Shown: positions 1 to 6,776 of the stretch, piece by piece
Numbering within the stretch: the first letter of the stretch is position 1
Layout of the letters: each line of letters starts with the position of its first letter
From: Thermoplasmata archaeon
Lineage (GTDB): Archaea; Thermoplasmatota; Thermoplasmata; Halarchaeoplasmatales; Halarchaeoplasmataceae
Reading direction: 5' to 3'
Assembly: GCA_019594025.1 (NCBI GenBank)
Contig: JAFDUB010000066.1
Coordinates: forward strand, 1-9,756
DNA: 9,756 nt
The notes under the pieces: model-generated
Database searches by the model: none
Told to the model about the DNA's origin: nothing
The model's input: the letters and a program-made list of their open reading frames with translations, nothing else
Position numbers and translations under genes: made by a program

Positions 1-1
1 G

Positions 2-133
2 GTCAAAAACGTCTTCAAGAGTGGTCATACGATGGTTACCACGGTGGCACGTGCGGCGGTAAAGATGACATTTACGTCCTTCAGTTTCAATCTGTATCAA
101 CTCGGAACCCTTGAGAAAGAGGGGATAATATAG
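2..133 (+). pseudogene. Probable transposase C-terminus (partial, enters from the left edge)
   Basis: The second frame is open from the window edge to a TAG at 131-133 and encodes about 43 residues. The peptide begins VKNVFKSGHTMVTTVARAAV and ends in a hydrophobic stretch, FSFNLYQLGTLEKEG. A basic segment followed by an Ala/Phe/Leu-rich helix with a FNLxxL pattern resembles the last helix of DDE transposases of the IS4/IS5 type, where it closes the RNase H fold. I infer this from the pattern only, because no catalytic residue lies in the window. The first frame is also open, to a TGA at 112-114, but its peptide is of low complexity and less protein-like. The piece could be the end of an intact element or a remnant. 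No terminal inverted repeat is evident after the stop. Other hydrophobic protein tails remain possible. Confidence 0.4.
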
Positions 134-204
134 CTATAGCTATGTAAAAAATGGAAAAAAACAGAAAAATATAAGGAAAAAAACCACAAGAGAGCAATAC
201 ATGC

Positions 205-366
205 TCAAATAAGGCTCGAAAATAGCTCTTGCCCTTCAAACCCTGTTTTTAGAAGGGTTAATCGAAATCCTCTATTATTTGTTGCTCCTACTGCCAGTAC
301 TGATATTATCAGTAAAAATGTGCATAAAAATGCCACTATTTTCATTCCTCTAACTTTTTTATTCAT
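205..366 (-). CDS. Short ORF with signal peptide; possibly a truncated secreted-protein gene
   Basis: This 53-residue ORF starts with MNKKVRGMK followed by a hydrophobic core (IVAFLCTFLLIISVLAVGA), the pattern of a Sec signal peptide or a single N-terminal anchor. Only about 25 residues follow before the TGA at 205-207, so no mature domain can be recognised. I chose the ATG at 364-366 because GTGAT lies just upstream, part of the archaeal Shine-Dalgarno consensus. A longer form from a TTG at 394-396 adds ten residues. A TATA-like ATATAAAA (425-432, read on the minus strand as TTTTATAT) lies upstream. A signal peptide that stops next to a transposase-like tail suggests a gene cut short by insertion or decay, but a genuine small membrane peptide is possible. 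Confidence 0.4.
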   Translation of the reverse strand: MNKKVRGMKIVAFLCTFLLIISVLAVGATNNRGFRLTLLKTGFEGQELFSSLI

Positions 367-553
367 TCTATCACTCTTTATGGATTTGTTTCTCAAATCC
401 TCAACTAGGCAATTATTTCTAAGGATATAAAACTTGCTAATATATCAATAGTAGTGGATTTATTTTTAAAGGTGAATATTGGATTATCAATATGAGTAGG
501 TCAACATTGAGTGATTAAGTCGAGTAATTATACCGCTATAAAGTGAAGAGATA

Positions 554-2056
554 TCAAAACGATAAACCATATATCTGCGAGTACTTCTTTTTGATGTAAT
601 CTATGAGATAATCCTCGTTCAGGTTATCCCCCGTTAGCATCTTTAACATATCGGGTGCCAGGTGTTTTCTTCCGTGCATGTAAATATTGTTCTTCAACCA
701 GTTTCGCAGTTCATCGAAATCACCTTGAGACATCAGACCGTCGAGAGACGGTATCTCTTTTCGCACAGTATCGAATATCTGTGCCCCATAGAGGTTACCC
801 AATGCGTAACTTGGGAAGTAACCGAACTGGGCTGCGGACCAATGAACGTCCTGAAGAACACCTTCTGCAGACGTGGATGGTACGATTCCCAGGTACTGCT
901 CCATCTTGTTTTCCCAAACCACTTCTGTCTCACTCGGCTCGATCTCGTCCCTGAATAATCCAAGTTCGATATCGTATCTCAAGGCGATATGCAAATTGTA
1001 AGTAACTTCGTCGGCTTCCACCCTTATCAACGAGGGGGCCACCCTGTTGACAGCACCGTACATGTCGGCGGGGGAATAACTGCTCAAGAAAGTAAATTCG
1101 TCGGCCAGCATAGGAAATAGATACTCCATGAAGGCCCTGCTTCTACCCACAAAATTCTCCCAGGTACGAGATTGAGACTCGTGGAATCCCATTGAAACGT
1201 ACTTTCCAACCGGCGTTCCAAACAGTTCAGGATCTAAATTTTGTTCGTACATTCCATGGCCGGCCTCATGCAGAAGGCTGTATAATGAAGTTATATTCCC
1301 AGGATTATATCTATTGGTTATCCTAACGTCGTAATCCATCCCCACGGTAAAAGGATGAACGGTATTATCTAAGCGGCCTCTGTTGAAGTCAAAGCCTATG
1401 TCTTCCGCCAATTTTTTACATAGGGCTATTTGGGTATCTACGGGGAATTCCTTATCTTTTAAGATTCCTTCGCCAGGGGTATGATCCAGCGATGCTATGT
1501 CGTCCACTATACTGGCTAATTTCTTCTTCATGGGGCCGAATACCTTTTCTATCCACTTTGCAGTAGAGCCAGGATCGAATTCGTCCAGTAGAGCATCGTA
1601 CGGCTCATTTTCGTAATCGATGTAACCTGCAAATTCTTTCCTCAGCTCTATATTCTTTTCAAGATAGGGCAAAAACATGTCGAAATCCGAGCGACTCCTG
1701 GCGGTTTCCCAAACGGATTGCCCTTCAGTAGCAGCCTTTGCAATACGCTGTATCAATTCGTCCGGTACATTGTACTTCCTCTCGAAGTCCCGGGTTATCT
1801 CCCTCAACGATGCCTTTTGTATCGGATCTAGATCATCGAAGTTACTGGATTTGTTCAACTCCTTTATACAACTTTTCAGGCGATCCGAGGTTAACAACTT
1901 ATGATGTAGTTTGTAAAGTGTGGCCCTCATCTCTGAACGACCCTTAACAGCCCCTCGGGGCATATAAGTACGTTCGTCCCAGGCAAGTAAGGATAAGGTT
2001 CGTTCAAGATTACGTAACTCAGAAGAAATATCTATAAGTTCGTTGTAAGCTTTCAT
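554..2056 (-). CDS. M32 family zinc carboxypeptidase (carboxypeptidase Taq type)
   Basis: A cytosolic zinc metallocarboxypeptidase that removes C-terminal residues from peptides, probably for peptide turnover. All the signature motifs of peptidase family M32 are visible in order: HPF at residues 234-236, DVRIT at 243-247, the zinc site HEAGH at 263-267, HESQ at 292-295, IRVEAD at 344-349 and GVLQDVHW at 399-406. His263 and His267 are the expected zinc ligands, Glu264 the catalytic base and Glu293 the third ligand. The 30-residue gap from the first His to that Glu is the family's usual spacing. At 500 residues it is about the length of the Pyrococcus enzyme and appears intact, with no signal peptide. 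The ATG at 2054-2056 has no ribosome site but has a TATA-like element about 28 bases upstream, which fits a leaderless transcript. It is divergent from the cupin gene. The identification is firm; substrate preference is not readable. Confidence 0.95.
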   Translation of the reverse strand: MKAYNELIDISSELRNLERTLSLLAWDERTYMPRGAVKGRSEMRATLYKLHHKLLTSDRLKSCIKELNKSSNFDDLDPIQKASLREITRDFERKYNVPDELIQRIAKAATEGQSVWETARSRSDFDMFLPYLEKNIELRKEFAGYIDYENEPYDALLDEFDPGSTAKWIEKVFGPMKKKLASIVDDIASLDHTPGEGILKDKEFPVDTQIALCKKLAEDIGFDFNRGRLDNTVHPFTVGMDYDVRITNRYNPGNITSLYSLLHEAGHGMYEQNLDPELFGTPVGKYVSMGFHESQSRTWENFVGRSRAFMEYLFPMLADEFTFLSSYSPADMYGAVNRVAPSLIRVEADEVTYNLHIALRYDIELGLFRDEIEPSETEVVWENKMEQYLGIVPSTSAEGVLQDVHWSAAQFGYFPSYALGNLYGAQIFDTVRKEIPSLDGLMSQGDFDELRNWLKNNIYMHGRKHLAPDMLKMLTGDNLNEDYLIDYIKKKYSQIYGLSF

Positions 2057-2080
2057 AAAGGGGGAGATGTAATATTAATT

Positions 2081-2089
2081 AATATATCT
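2081..2089 (-). promoter_or_regulatory. TATA box of the M32 carboxypeptidase gene
   Basis: On the minus strand this reads AGATATATT, with its centre about 28-30 bases before the ATG at 2056. That spacing puts transcription initiation at or within a few bases of the start codon. The bases just before the ATG are pyrimidine-rich (CTCCCCCTTT) and contain no Shine-Dalgarno sequence, so a leaderless mRNA is likely. The surrounding stretch is AT-rich, so the exact box position is uncertain. Confidence 0.5.
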
Positions 2090-2119
2090 ACCGCATGATG
2101 ATTGAATGAATTCGTCTGA

Positions 2120-2127
2120 TTTATATA
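2120..2127 (+). promoter_or_regulatory. TATA box of the cupin gene
   Basis: TTTATATA is a near-consensus archaeal box A. Counting about 25 bases downstream places the start of transcription near 2148-2152, only a few bases before the ATG at 2156. This implies a leaderless or nearly leaderless transcript and argues against the TTG at 2147 as the start. Confidence 0.6.
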
Positions 2128-2155
2128 CGAGGGGATAATTCATGCGTTGATAACT

Positions 2156-2527
2156 ATGAGGTTTAAAGGCGAAGTAAAAAAGAGTGATGATGTAATTATG
2201 GAGGATGTTCCCAATTCCAAGGGGATCAAGATACAATGGCTGATATCTGAGGAGGATGGGTCTGAAAGGATATCTATGCGTAAGTTCACCATGGAACCCG
2301 GTGGCGATATGAAACTCCACGTTCATCCTGACACCGAACACGTTCAGTACTATCTAAAAGGAAGGGTAAAATTGGTTATAGAATCGAAAGAATATCACGT
2401 AGGTAGTGGAGATTGTATATTCATACCCGCTGGAGTTAAGCACAAATACGTCAATACAGGAGATGAAAAAGCGGTATTTTTATGCATGATACCAAGTGGT
2501 GAAGTGGAAACAAATATGGCCGAGTAA
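2156..2527 (+). CDS. Small single-domain cupin protein
   Basis: A 123-residue protein made almost entirely of one cupin_2 beta barrel. Motif 1 is present as HVHPDTEHVQYYLKG, giving two histidines, a glutamate and the closing glycine. Motif 2 is present as GDCIFIPAGVKHKYVNTG, with its PxG, histidine and terminal asparagine. The three histidines and the glutamate would bind a divalent metal such as Fe, Mn, Ni or Zn. Cupins of this size may be dioxygenases, sugar isomerases or sensors, and nothing here decides between them, so no substrate is proposed. The ATG at 2156 fits the TATA box 30 bases upstream better than an in-frame TTG three codons earlier. It is divergent from the M32 gene, and the next gene has its own promoter, so it is probably monocistronic. 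Confidence 0.85.
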   Translation: MRFKGEVKKSDDVIMEDVPNSKGIKIQWLISEEDGSERISMRKFTMEPGGDMKLHVHPDTEHVQYYLKGRVKLVIESKEYHVGSGDCIFIPAGVKHKYVNTGDEKAVFLCMIPSGEVETNMAE

Positions 2528-2541
2528 AATCACCCAACATA

Positions 2542-2549
2542 TTTATATA
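2542..2549 (+). promoter_or_regulatory. TATA box of the zinc-ribbon membrane protein gene
   Basis: TTTATATA lies 15 bases after the cupin stop codon and about 52 bases before the ATG at 2601. Transcription would start near 2570, leaving a leader of about 30 bases that carries the ribosome site GGAGGG at 2588-2593. This gene therefore has a true 5' leader, unlike its divergent and upstream neighbours. Confidence 0.6.
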
Positions 2550-2587
2550 CCTGTACTCATATGACATGGTTAAGATTAACTCCTAAC

Positions 2588-2593
2588 GGAGGG
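2588..2593 (+). promoter_or_regulatory. Ribosome binding site of the zinc-ribbon gene
   Basis: GGAGGG is complementary to the archaeal 16S 3' end and lies seven bases before the ATG at 2601-2603, which fixes that start. Confidence 0.65.
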
Positions 2594-2600
2594 CTTAAAT

Positions 2601-3143
2601 ATGTGCGCAAAAGATGAAGAATTTGAAGATGAAATAGTAGAGACCAACTACGGGACAATAATACTGGGGCTAGGCATAATTATAATTCTAGCCGTTGTTG
2701 CACTTAAAATGGCGGGCCCAAGTGAACTTCCAGTGATTGGAACATATCCATCGGAAATATACACGGGAGACCCCTATTTATCCTACCACTTCTTTATGGG
2801 TTTGATAACGGGAATAGTTGTCGCCGGTATCGGTGGAGCAATGTCATTCCGTAAGAAACCTGTCTCAGAATTTGAAGAGGATGAGTTTGAAGAGGAATTC
2901 GAAGAAGTACTTGACGAGGGCATCTGTCCCACCTGTGGTGCAGTAATACCAGTTACATCCCAGGAATGTCCAGAATGTGGTGAAGAGCTAGAACCCGTGG
3001 AAGAAGAGATAACCGGTGAAACAACCGAATGTCCGATATGCGCCGCAACTGTTGCTGCTTCCGAAGACGAATGCCCAGAATGCGGTGAGCCACTGGGAAC
3101 CACAGAAGAGGACTTAGAAGAGGATTTCTTCGACGACCTGTAA
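2601..3143 (+). CDS. Two-pass membrane protein with two cytoplasmic zinc ribbons
   Basis: A 180-residue protein of unknown function. An acidic N-terminus (residues 1-16) is followed by a first membrane helix at about 18-37, an outside loop of about 25 residues, and a second helix at about 62-82. Then comes a positive cluster (RKK), which by the positive-inside rule puts both ends in the cytoplasm. The tail holds a very acidic linker (90-107) and two zinc-ribbon knuckle pairs: Cys109/112 with Cys123/126, and Cys144/147 with Cys158/161. Each has CxxC, ten residues, then CPECG, as if duplicated. It ends in a run of Glu and Asp. Tandem rubredoxin-like zinc ribbons commonly serve protein or RNA contacts, so a membrane-anchored adaptor is a reasonable guess but no more. 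The TATA box and GGAGGG site support the ATG at 2601. I do not recognise a named family. Confidence 0.8.
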   Translation: MCAKDEEFEDEIVETNYGTIILGLGIIIILAVVALKMAGPSELPVIGTYPSEIYTGDPYLSYHFFMGLITGIVVAGIGGAMSFRKKPVSEFEEDEFEEEFEEVLDEGICPTCGAVIPVTSQECPECGEELEPVEEEITGETTECPICAATVAASEDECPECGEPLGTTEEDLEEDFFDDL

Positions 3144-3148
3144 ACCTC

Positions 3149-3775
3149 TTACTCTTTTTTTATTTTTATTTTATCTTTAATAACGTCTTTGAAATTATAG
3201 ATAATATCTTTTATCAGATTCTGTACTTCCGTAATGAAAACTCTGCTTTTCTCAAAGTACATAGCCGCCGCTAGTAGTAATGTTATCAATAAACCGCTCG
3301 ATGTGTCCGACATGCTAGGGTATCTTTGTACTGCTTCAGAAGGACCAAGCTGTTCGCCTATGGACACTGTTGATTCGGCTGATATCACGTTAAATGAGGT
3401 CTCTAACCAAGGGAAAGGGAATGGTCCCCAGAAATTAACGTACAGATTTGCTGTTATCTGATAGAAATCAGTAGTTAGTGGATAAAGAAGCGCTGTACCT
3501 ACACTCAGGTCCAGTATAAGGTGAGATGCTAGGTAAAACAAACCGATCCAGGCATAATCTAAGTACTTAGGTTTGTATTTACGGATATAAATCACTATCA
3601 AAAGAGGAATAACGATTGCGAAGAACATGTTGTGAAACAATAAGCGATGCTGACGAAAGAACAAATCTAAATCGGGAACTACAGCTAGAGGCAGCATTAT
3701 CAGGGCTTTTCTAGTATTGACCCTTAACGCTAAAAGAATCAGTAAAGGGATAGTTATATGCGCAAAGGTGTCCAT
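3149..3775 (-). CDS. YdjM-like membrane protein (putative membrane-bound metal-dependent hydrolase)
   Basis: A multi-pass membrane protein of 208 residues resembling the YdjM/DUF457 group, which is annotated as putative membrane-bound metal-dependent hydrolase. Conserved-looking polar residues sit at membrane boundaries: an early FAH, then PDLD, HR and FHN within about 15 residues, and later SHLILDLS followed by LYPL. This pattern of His and Asp is typical of the family and may form a metal site. Hydrophobic helices are seen at roughly 7-20, 25-35, 50-65, 75-92 and 160-173. A loop of about 60 residues separates the last two, and the C-terminus is a basic amphipathic tail. The ATG at 3773-3775 is preferred to the GTG just before it: AGGAG ends two bases upstream and a TATA box lies 27 bases upstream. 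No enzymatic activity is firmly established for the family. Confidence 0.7.
   Translation of the reverse strand: MDTFAHITIPLLILLALRVNTRKALIMLPLAVVPDLDLFFRQHRLLFHNMFFAIVIPLLIVIYIRKYKPKYLDYAWIGLFYLASHLILDLSVGTALLYPLTTDFYQITANLYVNFWGPFPFPWLETSFNVISAESTVSIGEQLGPSEAVQRYPSMSDTSSGLLITLLLAAAMYFEKSRVFITEVQNLIKDIIYNFKDVIKDKIKIKKE
3155..3172 (+). terminator. Oligo-T transcription terminator after the zinc-ribbon gene
   Basis: Runs of seven, five and four T residues separated by single A residues begin 12 bases after the zinc-ribbon stop codon. T-rich tracts without a hairpin are the usual archaeal termination signal. The tract lies within the last codons of the convergent YdjM-like gene, where its complement encodes part of the Lys/Ile-rich tail. 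Confidence 0.55.
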
Positions 3776-3798
3776 CACTCCTAATTAGTTTACACAGG

Positions 3799-3806
3799 TA
3801 TAAAAA
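3799..3806 (-). promoter_or_regulatory. TATA box of the YdjM-like gene
   Basis: The minus strand reads TTTTTATA. The box centre is about 27 bases before the ATG at 3775, so transcription should begin at or next to the start codon. It falls in the 43-base gap after the glycosyltransferase gene, suggesting that the YdjM-like gene can be transcribed apart from the long upstream operon. Confidence 0.55.
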
Positions 3807-3818
3807 TATTTGGAGTTT

Positions 3819-4919
3819 TCACTTACCTATTATTTCTATGATGGCGTCTTCATATTTATCGGCTATCTTATCCCAATCATAATCCTTTACAACATCAGGA
3901 TCCACCGACCTATTCAGCGCCTGAGAAAGACCGATCACAAATTCATCAATGTTTTGATATCCAAATACACCTTCATTTGGTCCAAAAAGGGTTTCGACTT
4001 CAGGCATGTTAGTACTAAGTACGGGAACACCACACGCAAGATAGTTGAGTACCTTACTGCCCATGGTTAACGTATTCATCATCAGCGGCTTTCTTGGGTT
4101 GAGTCCTACATCCATTGCGGATATATAGTGTGAAAGCTGTTCATATGGTACCCTGCCTGTAAAGCGAACGTTTATTCCTTTAGCCATCTTCTTTATTTTA
4201 TCCCCATAAGTCGTATGCAATCCAGGTCCAACTATCAATAGAGATGCGTTTGGATATTGTTCGGTAATATGTGAAAAATTACGAATAACCCATTCTAGAT
4301 CGATCCAATTTTCAAGAGAGCCAACATAACCAATCACCGGTGAACCTAGGTTCTTTTTAATATCCCCTGCATTTGTTGGTTTCAATAATGTTGTGTCAAC
4401 ACCGTTAGGTACAACGTGGATAGGTTTATCATACTTTTTTGAAAGGTGTGTTCTAAATCGATTTGAAGTTGTGATGATGCCGTTACAGCGGTGAAGATTG
4501 GATGAGTCTATGAATGATGTGATGTTGCGAACTATTGTATCAAATGGAGGAAAAAAGTAGGCTGCGGCACTTTGAGGAAATAGGTCGAGGTAATCGATTA
4601 TTAGGGGTGTGGATTGGAGGGAAGCGCCAAAGGTAGGTAGTATATTCGAAGCTATAACTGCATCGTAATTAGGAGTTATAGCTCGGATCTTCTTTAGGTG
4701 ACTGTGCATCCCTCGTATATAATAACGTTTAACGGAGTCCATCGAAGAAGTATCCATGGCGATTAAGTTACAGTCGGTATCCATCAATTTCTCAGGAAAA
4801 ATACGAAAGTGACAAACATCGATTTCATGCCTATCCGCTAGTCTATCGAAAATGAAATTTAATCGATTTGGAACTGGATGACCTACCCAATCTGTGGTGG
4901 GGATCACTAGCAATTTCAT
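3819..4919 (-). CDS. Glycosyltransferase family 4 (GT-B fold)
   Basis: A soluble or membrane-associated retaining glycosyltransferase of 366 residues. It would move a sugar from a nucleotide donor to a glycan, lipid or protein acceptor on the cytoplasmic side. The N-terminal acceptor domain (about 1-170) is divergent. The C-terminal donor domain shows GT4 landmarks: VVPNGVD at 169-175, GYVGSLENWID at 197-207, LLIVGPG at 227-233, FTGRVPYEQL at 253-262, and GSKVLNYLACGVPVLSTNMP at 287-306. The last of these is the nucleotide-sugar binding region. The usual EX7E element is degenerate: the position of its first Glu appears to be taken by the GSK segment, and a Glu follows at 308. The gene starts 22 bases after the epimerase stop with a weak GAGGGA ribosome site and is probably the last gene of the operon. 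Donor and acceptor cannot be told from sequence. Confidence 0.85.
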   Translation of the reverse strand: MKLLVIPTTDWVGHPVPNRLNFIFDRLADRHEIDVCHFRIFPEKLMDTDCNLIAMDTSSMDSVKRYYIRGMHSHLKKIRAITPNYDAVIASNILPTFGASLQSTPLIIDYLDLFPQSAAAYFFPPFDTIVRNITSFIDSSNLHRCNGIITTSNRFRTHLSKKYDKPIHVVPNGVDTTLLKPTNAGDIKKNLGSPVIGYVGSLENWIDLEWVIRNFSHITEQYPNASLLIVGPGLHTTYGDKIKKMAKGINVRFTGRVPYEQLSHYISAMDVGLNPRKPLMMNTLTMGSKVLNYLACGVPVLSTNMPEVETLFGPNEGVFGYQNIDEFVIGLSQALNRSVDPDVVKDYDWDKIADKYEDAIIEIIGK

Positions 4920-4941
4920 CTAATTCCCTCGTCTTAAAGAA

Positions 4942-5889
4942 CTAATGCTTTATAAACCATCTTATCGTGCTGTCGATACCTTCTTTCATATCGAACTTGG
5001 GTTGGTATCCCAGGGTATTTCGAGCTTTGTCTATATCACAATAATGACGATATATTTCTCCGGCCCTTGCTGGGGCGTAATTCGGTGCAGGCACATCAAT
5101 TCCTTCATCCTCTAACCTTGTTTTTATCAGTTCATATAATTCGTTAACAGAAGTTTCGATTCCAGTACCCAGCTGAAATACCTCGAAGGAGGGTATATCA
5201 GAGGTTAACGATGAATGTATAGCCATGGATATATCATATGCATGAACAAAATCTCTAGTCTGATTTCCATCTCCATATATGACGGGGGTTTTTCCCTCCA
5301 ATATCTGTTTAATAAATAGTGCAATAGCACTTCCTTTATGCCATGAGTTAGGGCCGTAGACGTTGGAAAAACGGAGTGCGGTAGTTCTTAGTCCATGACT
5401 TCCGGCATATGTACTGCAGTAAGCTTCCCCAGCCAGTTTACTAGCTCCGTACGGGGATATAGGTGATGGAATTTTGTTTTCGTCAACCGGCGGTGTTTGT
5501 TCTCCAACCGCTGCAGCTGATGACGCGAAAGACACTCTTTTTATGTTATGTCTTAGTGAAGCTTCGAGTAAGTTCAGCGTGCCCATTATGTTGATATCGG
5601 CATCATTAAAGGGAGCGTTTATGGAAGAGATTACGTCGGTTTGTGCGGCCAGATGTACCACGTAATCACAATGGGCGATAGCGTCCTCCAAACTACCTTC
5701 GTCTCTGATATCTCCTTCGATAAATTTTACCCTATCGTGTATGTAATTGTCAAGGGAGGTTAGGTACTGTAATTTGCCTTCACTAAGATCATCAATAACA
5801 TTGATTTCCCAGTTACTGTGATCTAAAAGATAGGAAATCAGATTCGCACCTATAAAACCGCATCCTCCAGTCACCAACACCCTCGTCAT
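4942..5889 (-). CDS. NAD-dependent sugar-nucleotide epimerase/dehydratase (extended SDR, GalE-like)
   Basis: A 315-residue enzyme that probably converts one UDP- or dTDP-linked hexose to its 4-epimer, or otherwise oxidises C4, using tightly bound NAD. The Rossmann motif TGGCGFIG is at 7-14, followed by VIDDLSEG at the adenosine-ribose site. The catalytic serines are at 123-124, and YGASK at 147-151 gives the YxxxK pair. RFSNVYGP, GDGNQTRDFVHAYD and a C-terminal PARAGEIYRHYCDI region are typical of GalE and RmlB-like extended SDRs and contact the sugar nucleotide. Length is normal. I prefer the ATG at 5887-5889, which follows GAGGGTGA. A GTG at 5899-5901 overlapping the upstream stop is the alternative and would add four residues. 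The glycosyltransferase directly downstream is a likely partner. The exact epimer (galactose, GalNAc or uronic acid) is not decided. Confidence 0.88.
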   Translation of the reverse strand: MTRVLVTGGCGFIGANLISYLLDHSNWEINVIDDLSEGKLQYLTSLDNYIHDRVKFIEGDIRDEGSLEDAIAHCDYVVHLAAQTDVISSINAPFNDADINIMGTLNLLEASLRHNIKRVSFASSAAAVGEQTPPVDENKIPSPISPYGASKLAGEAYCSTYAGSHGLRTTALRFSNVYGPNSWHKGSAIALFIKQILEGKTPVIYGDGNQTRDFVHAYDISMAIHSSLTSDIPSFEVFQLGTGIETSVNELYELIKTRLEDEGIDVPAPNYAPARAGEIYRHYCDIDKARNTLGYQPKFDMKEGIDSTIRWFIKH

Positions 5890-5897
5890 TTTCACCC

Positions 5898-6776
5898 TCA
5901 CATGTTAATTTTACCTTCTTCCTGCAGTTTTCGGAGAGCCTCTTCTTCCTTCTCTTTTAGTTTCTCTTTATCATATAACTCTTGTTCTACAGTTCTGTTC
6001 TGTTCTAAAAGGGCTTCCATTCGTTTACGACGCTCTTCGCTCCTTGAACGCTTCATACCAAGAATCTCTTCTTTCATCTCCATGGCTCTTTTGTGGTAGT
6101 GATCCGCTTTTTCCCTTACCGCTAAGAATTTATTATGCCATTCATCGGATTCTCGGTTGAGTTCGTTAAGCTCATCGTATATCTCCGATATCTTATCGTG
6201 ATACTTTTGAGATTCTTGAGAGTACTCAACCACCATCTCGTGTTCTTCATCCGCCTTCTTAAATAACTCATCTATCTTTTCGTCAAGGTTGCTTATCTCT
6301 TCTAAAATCTTATCTTGCTCTGCAAGTAAAGCAACTTTTTCCTTAAGCTCTTTTCGACGTTCTTTGATCTTGTCGATGAGTTCTTTTTCATCATCTAATG
6401 AGAGGGCGGTGGTTTCCTGTTTATACTCCATGCTCTTTATATCGTTTTTAATCTCCTCTACCCTCTCAGCTAGATTAGCAACTATCTTGTCTCTCTTCTC
6501 GTTTTTGAATGCGATTAGTTCCTTTGCCTTCTTCTGATAGGAATTCCTCTTTTTCTTGTGACCTTTGGCCTTCTTAACCAACTCGTCTCTCATCTTGATG
6601 TTCTCGTCGAGACCCTTTCTCACTTTCTTTTTCTGCTCGTTTAGAGAATCCCTTTCTTTTCTGAAAAATCGGCCTTCATCGTTAAGTTCGTTACGTTTAT
6701 CAATCAAACTTCTGAACTTTTCCTCAGCATTCTTGATTTCCTTCCAACTTACCGTTTCTTCGTTTTCCATCTGCAC
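5898..6776 (-). CDS. Long archaeal coiled-coil protein (COG1340-like)
   Basis: A highly charged protein of about 290 residues, nearly all Lys, Glu, Arg, Asp, Asn and Leu in heptad-like order, with few breaks and no signal peptide, Walker motif or cysteine. It resembles the uncharacterised archaeal coiled-coil family COG1340, which is sometimes misannotated as phosphoserine phosphatase; no phosphatase motif is visible. The aromatic spots are VSWKEI near the N-terminus and SDEWHNKF near residue 215. Similarity of this family to eukaryotic Bfr1-like proteins has been suggested, but I cannot test that here. Two starts are possible: a GTG at 6774-6776 with AGGTG four bases upstream, or an ATG two codons later. 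It lies 26 bases after korC and its stop touches the epimerase start, so it is probably in the same transcript. A TATA-like GTATTTAAT in the short gap may give extra transcription. Function unknown. Confidence 0.75.
   Translation of the reverse strand: MQMENEETVSWKEIKNAEEKFRSLIDKRNELNDEGRFFRKERDSLNEQKKKVRKGLDENIKMRDELVKKAKGHKKKRNSYQKKAKELIAFKNEKRDKIVANLAERVEEIKNDIKSMEYKQETTALSLDDEKELIDKIKERRKELKEKVALLAEQDKILEEISNLDEKIDELFKKADEEHEMVVEYSQESQKYHDKISEIYDELNELNRESDEWHNKFLAVREKADHYHKRAMEMKEEILGMKRSRSEERRKRMEALLEQNRTVEQELYDKEKLKEKEEEALRKLQEEGKINM

Noticed and set aside
130..143. Perfect 14-base palindrome ATAGCTATAGCTAT just after the transposase-like stop
   Set aside because: It consists of a simple TAGCTA repeat in AT-rich DNA, and no second copy or matching terminal repeat is visible, so it cannot be called an insertion-sequence end or operator.
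397..553. AT-rich gap between the M32 gene and the signal-peptide ORF, inspected for tRNA or small RNA
   Set aside because: No cloverleaf, conserved RNA motif or ORF with a ribosome site is seen beyond the TATA-like element at 425-432.
2075..2341. Minus-strand ORF across the M32-cupin intergenic region
   Set aside because: It runs antisense through the cupin motifs and across both promoters, and its peptide has no recognisable pattern.
2783..3103. Minus-strand ORF rich in Ser, His and Gly opposite the zinc-ribbon gene
   Set aside because: It is the antisense shadow of the acidic and cysteine-rich codons; its low-complexity SSS/HSGH pattern follows from GAA/GAG and TGT codons, and the plus-strand gene has promoter, ribosome site and domain support.
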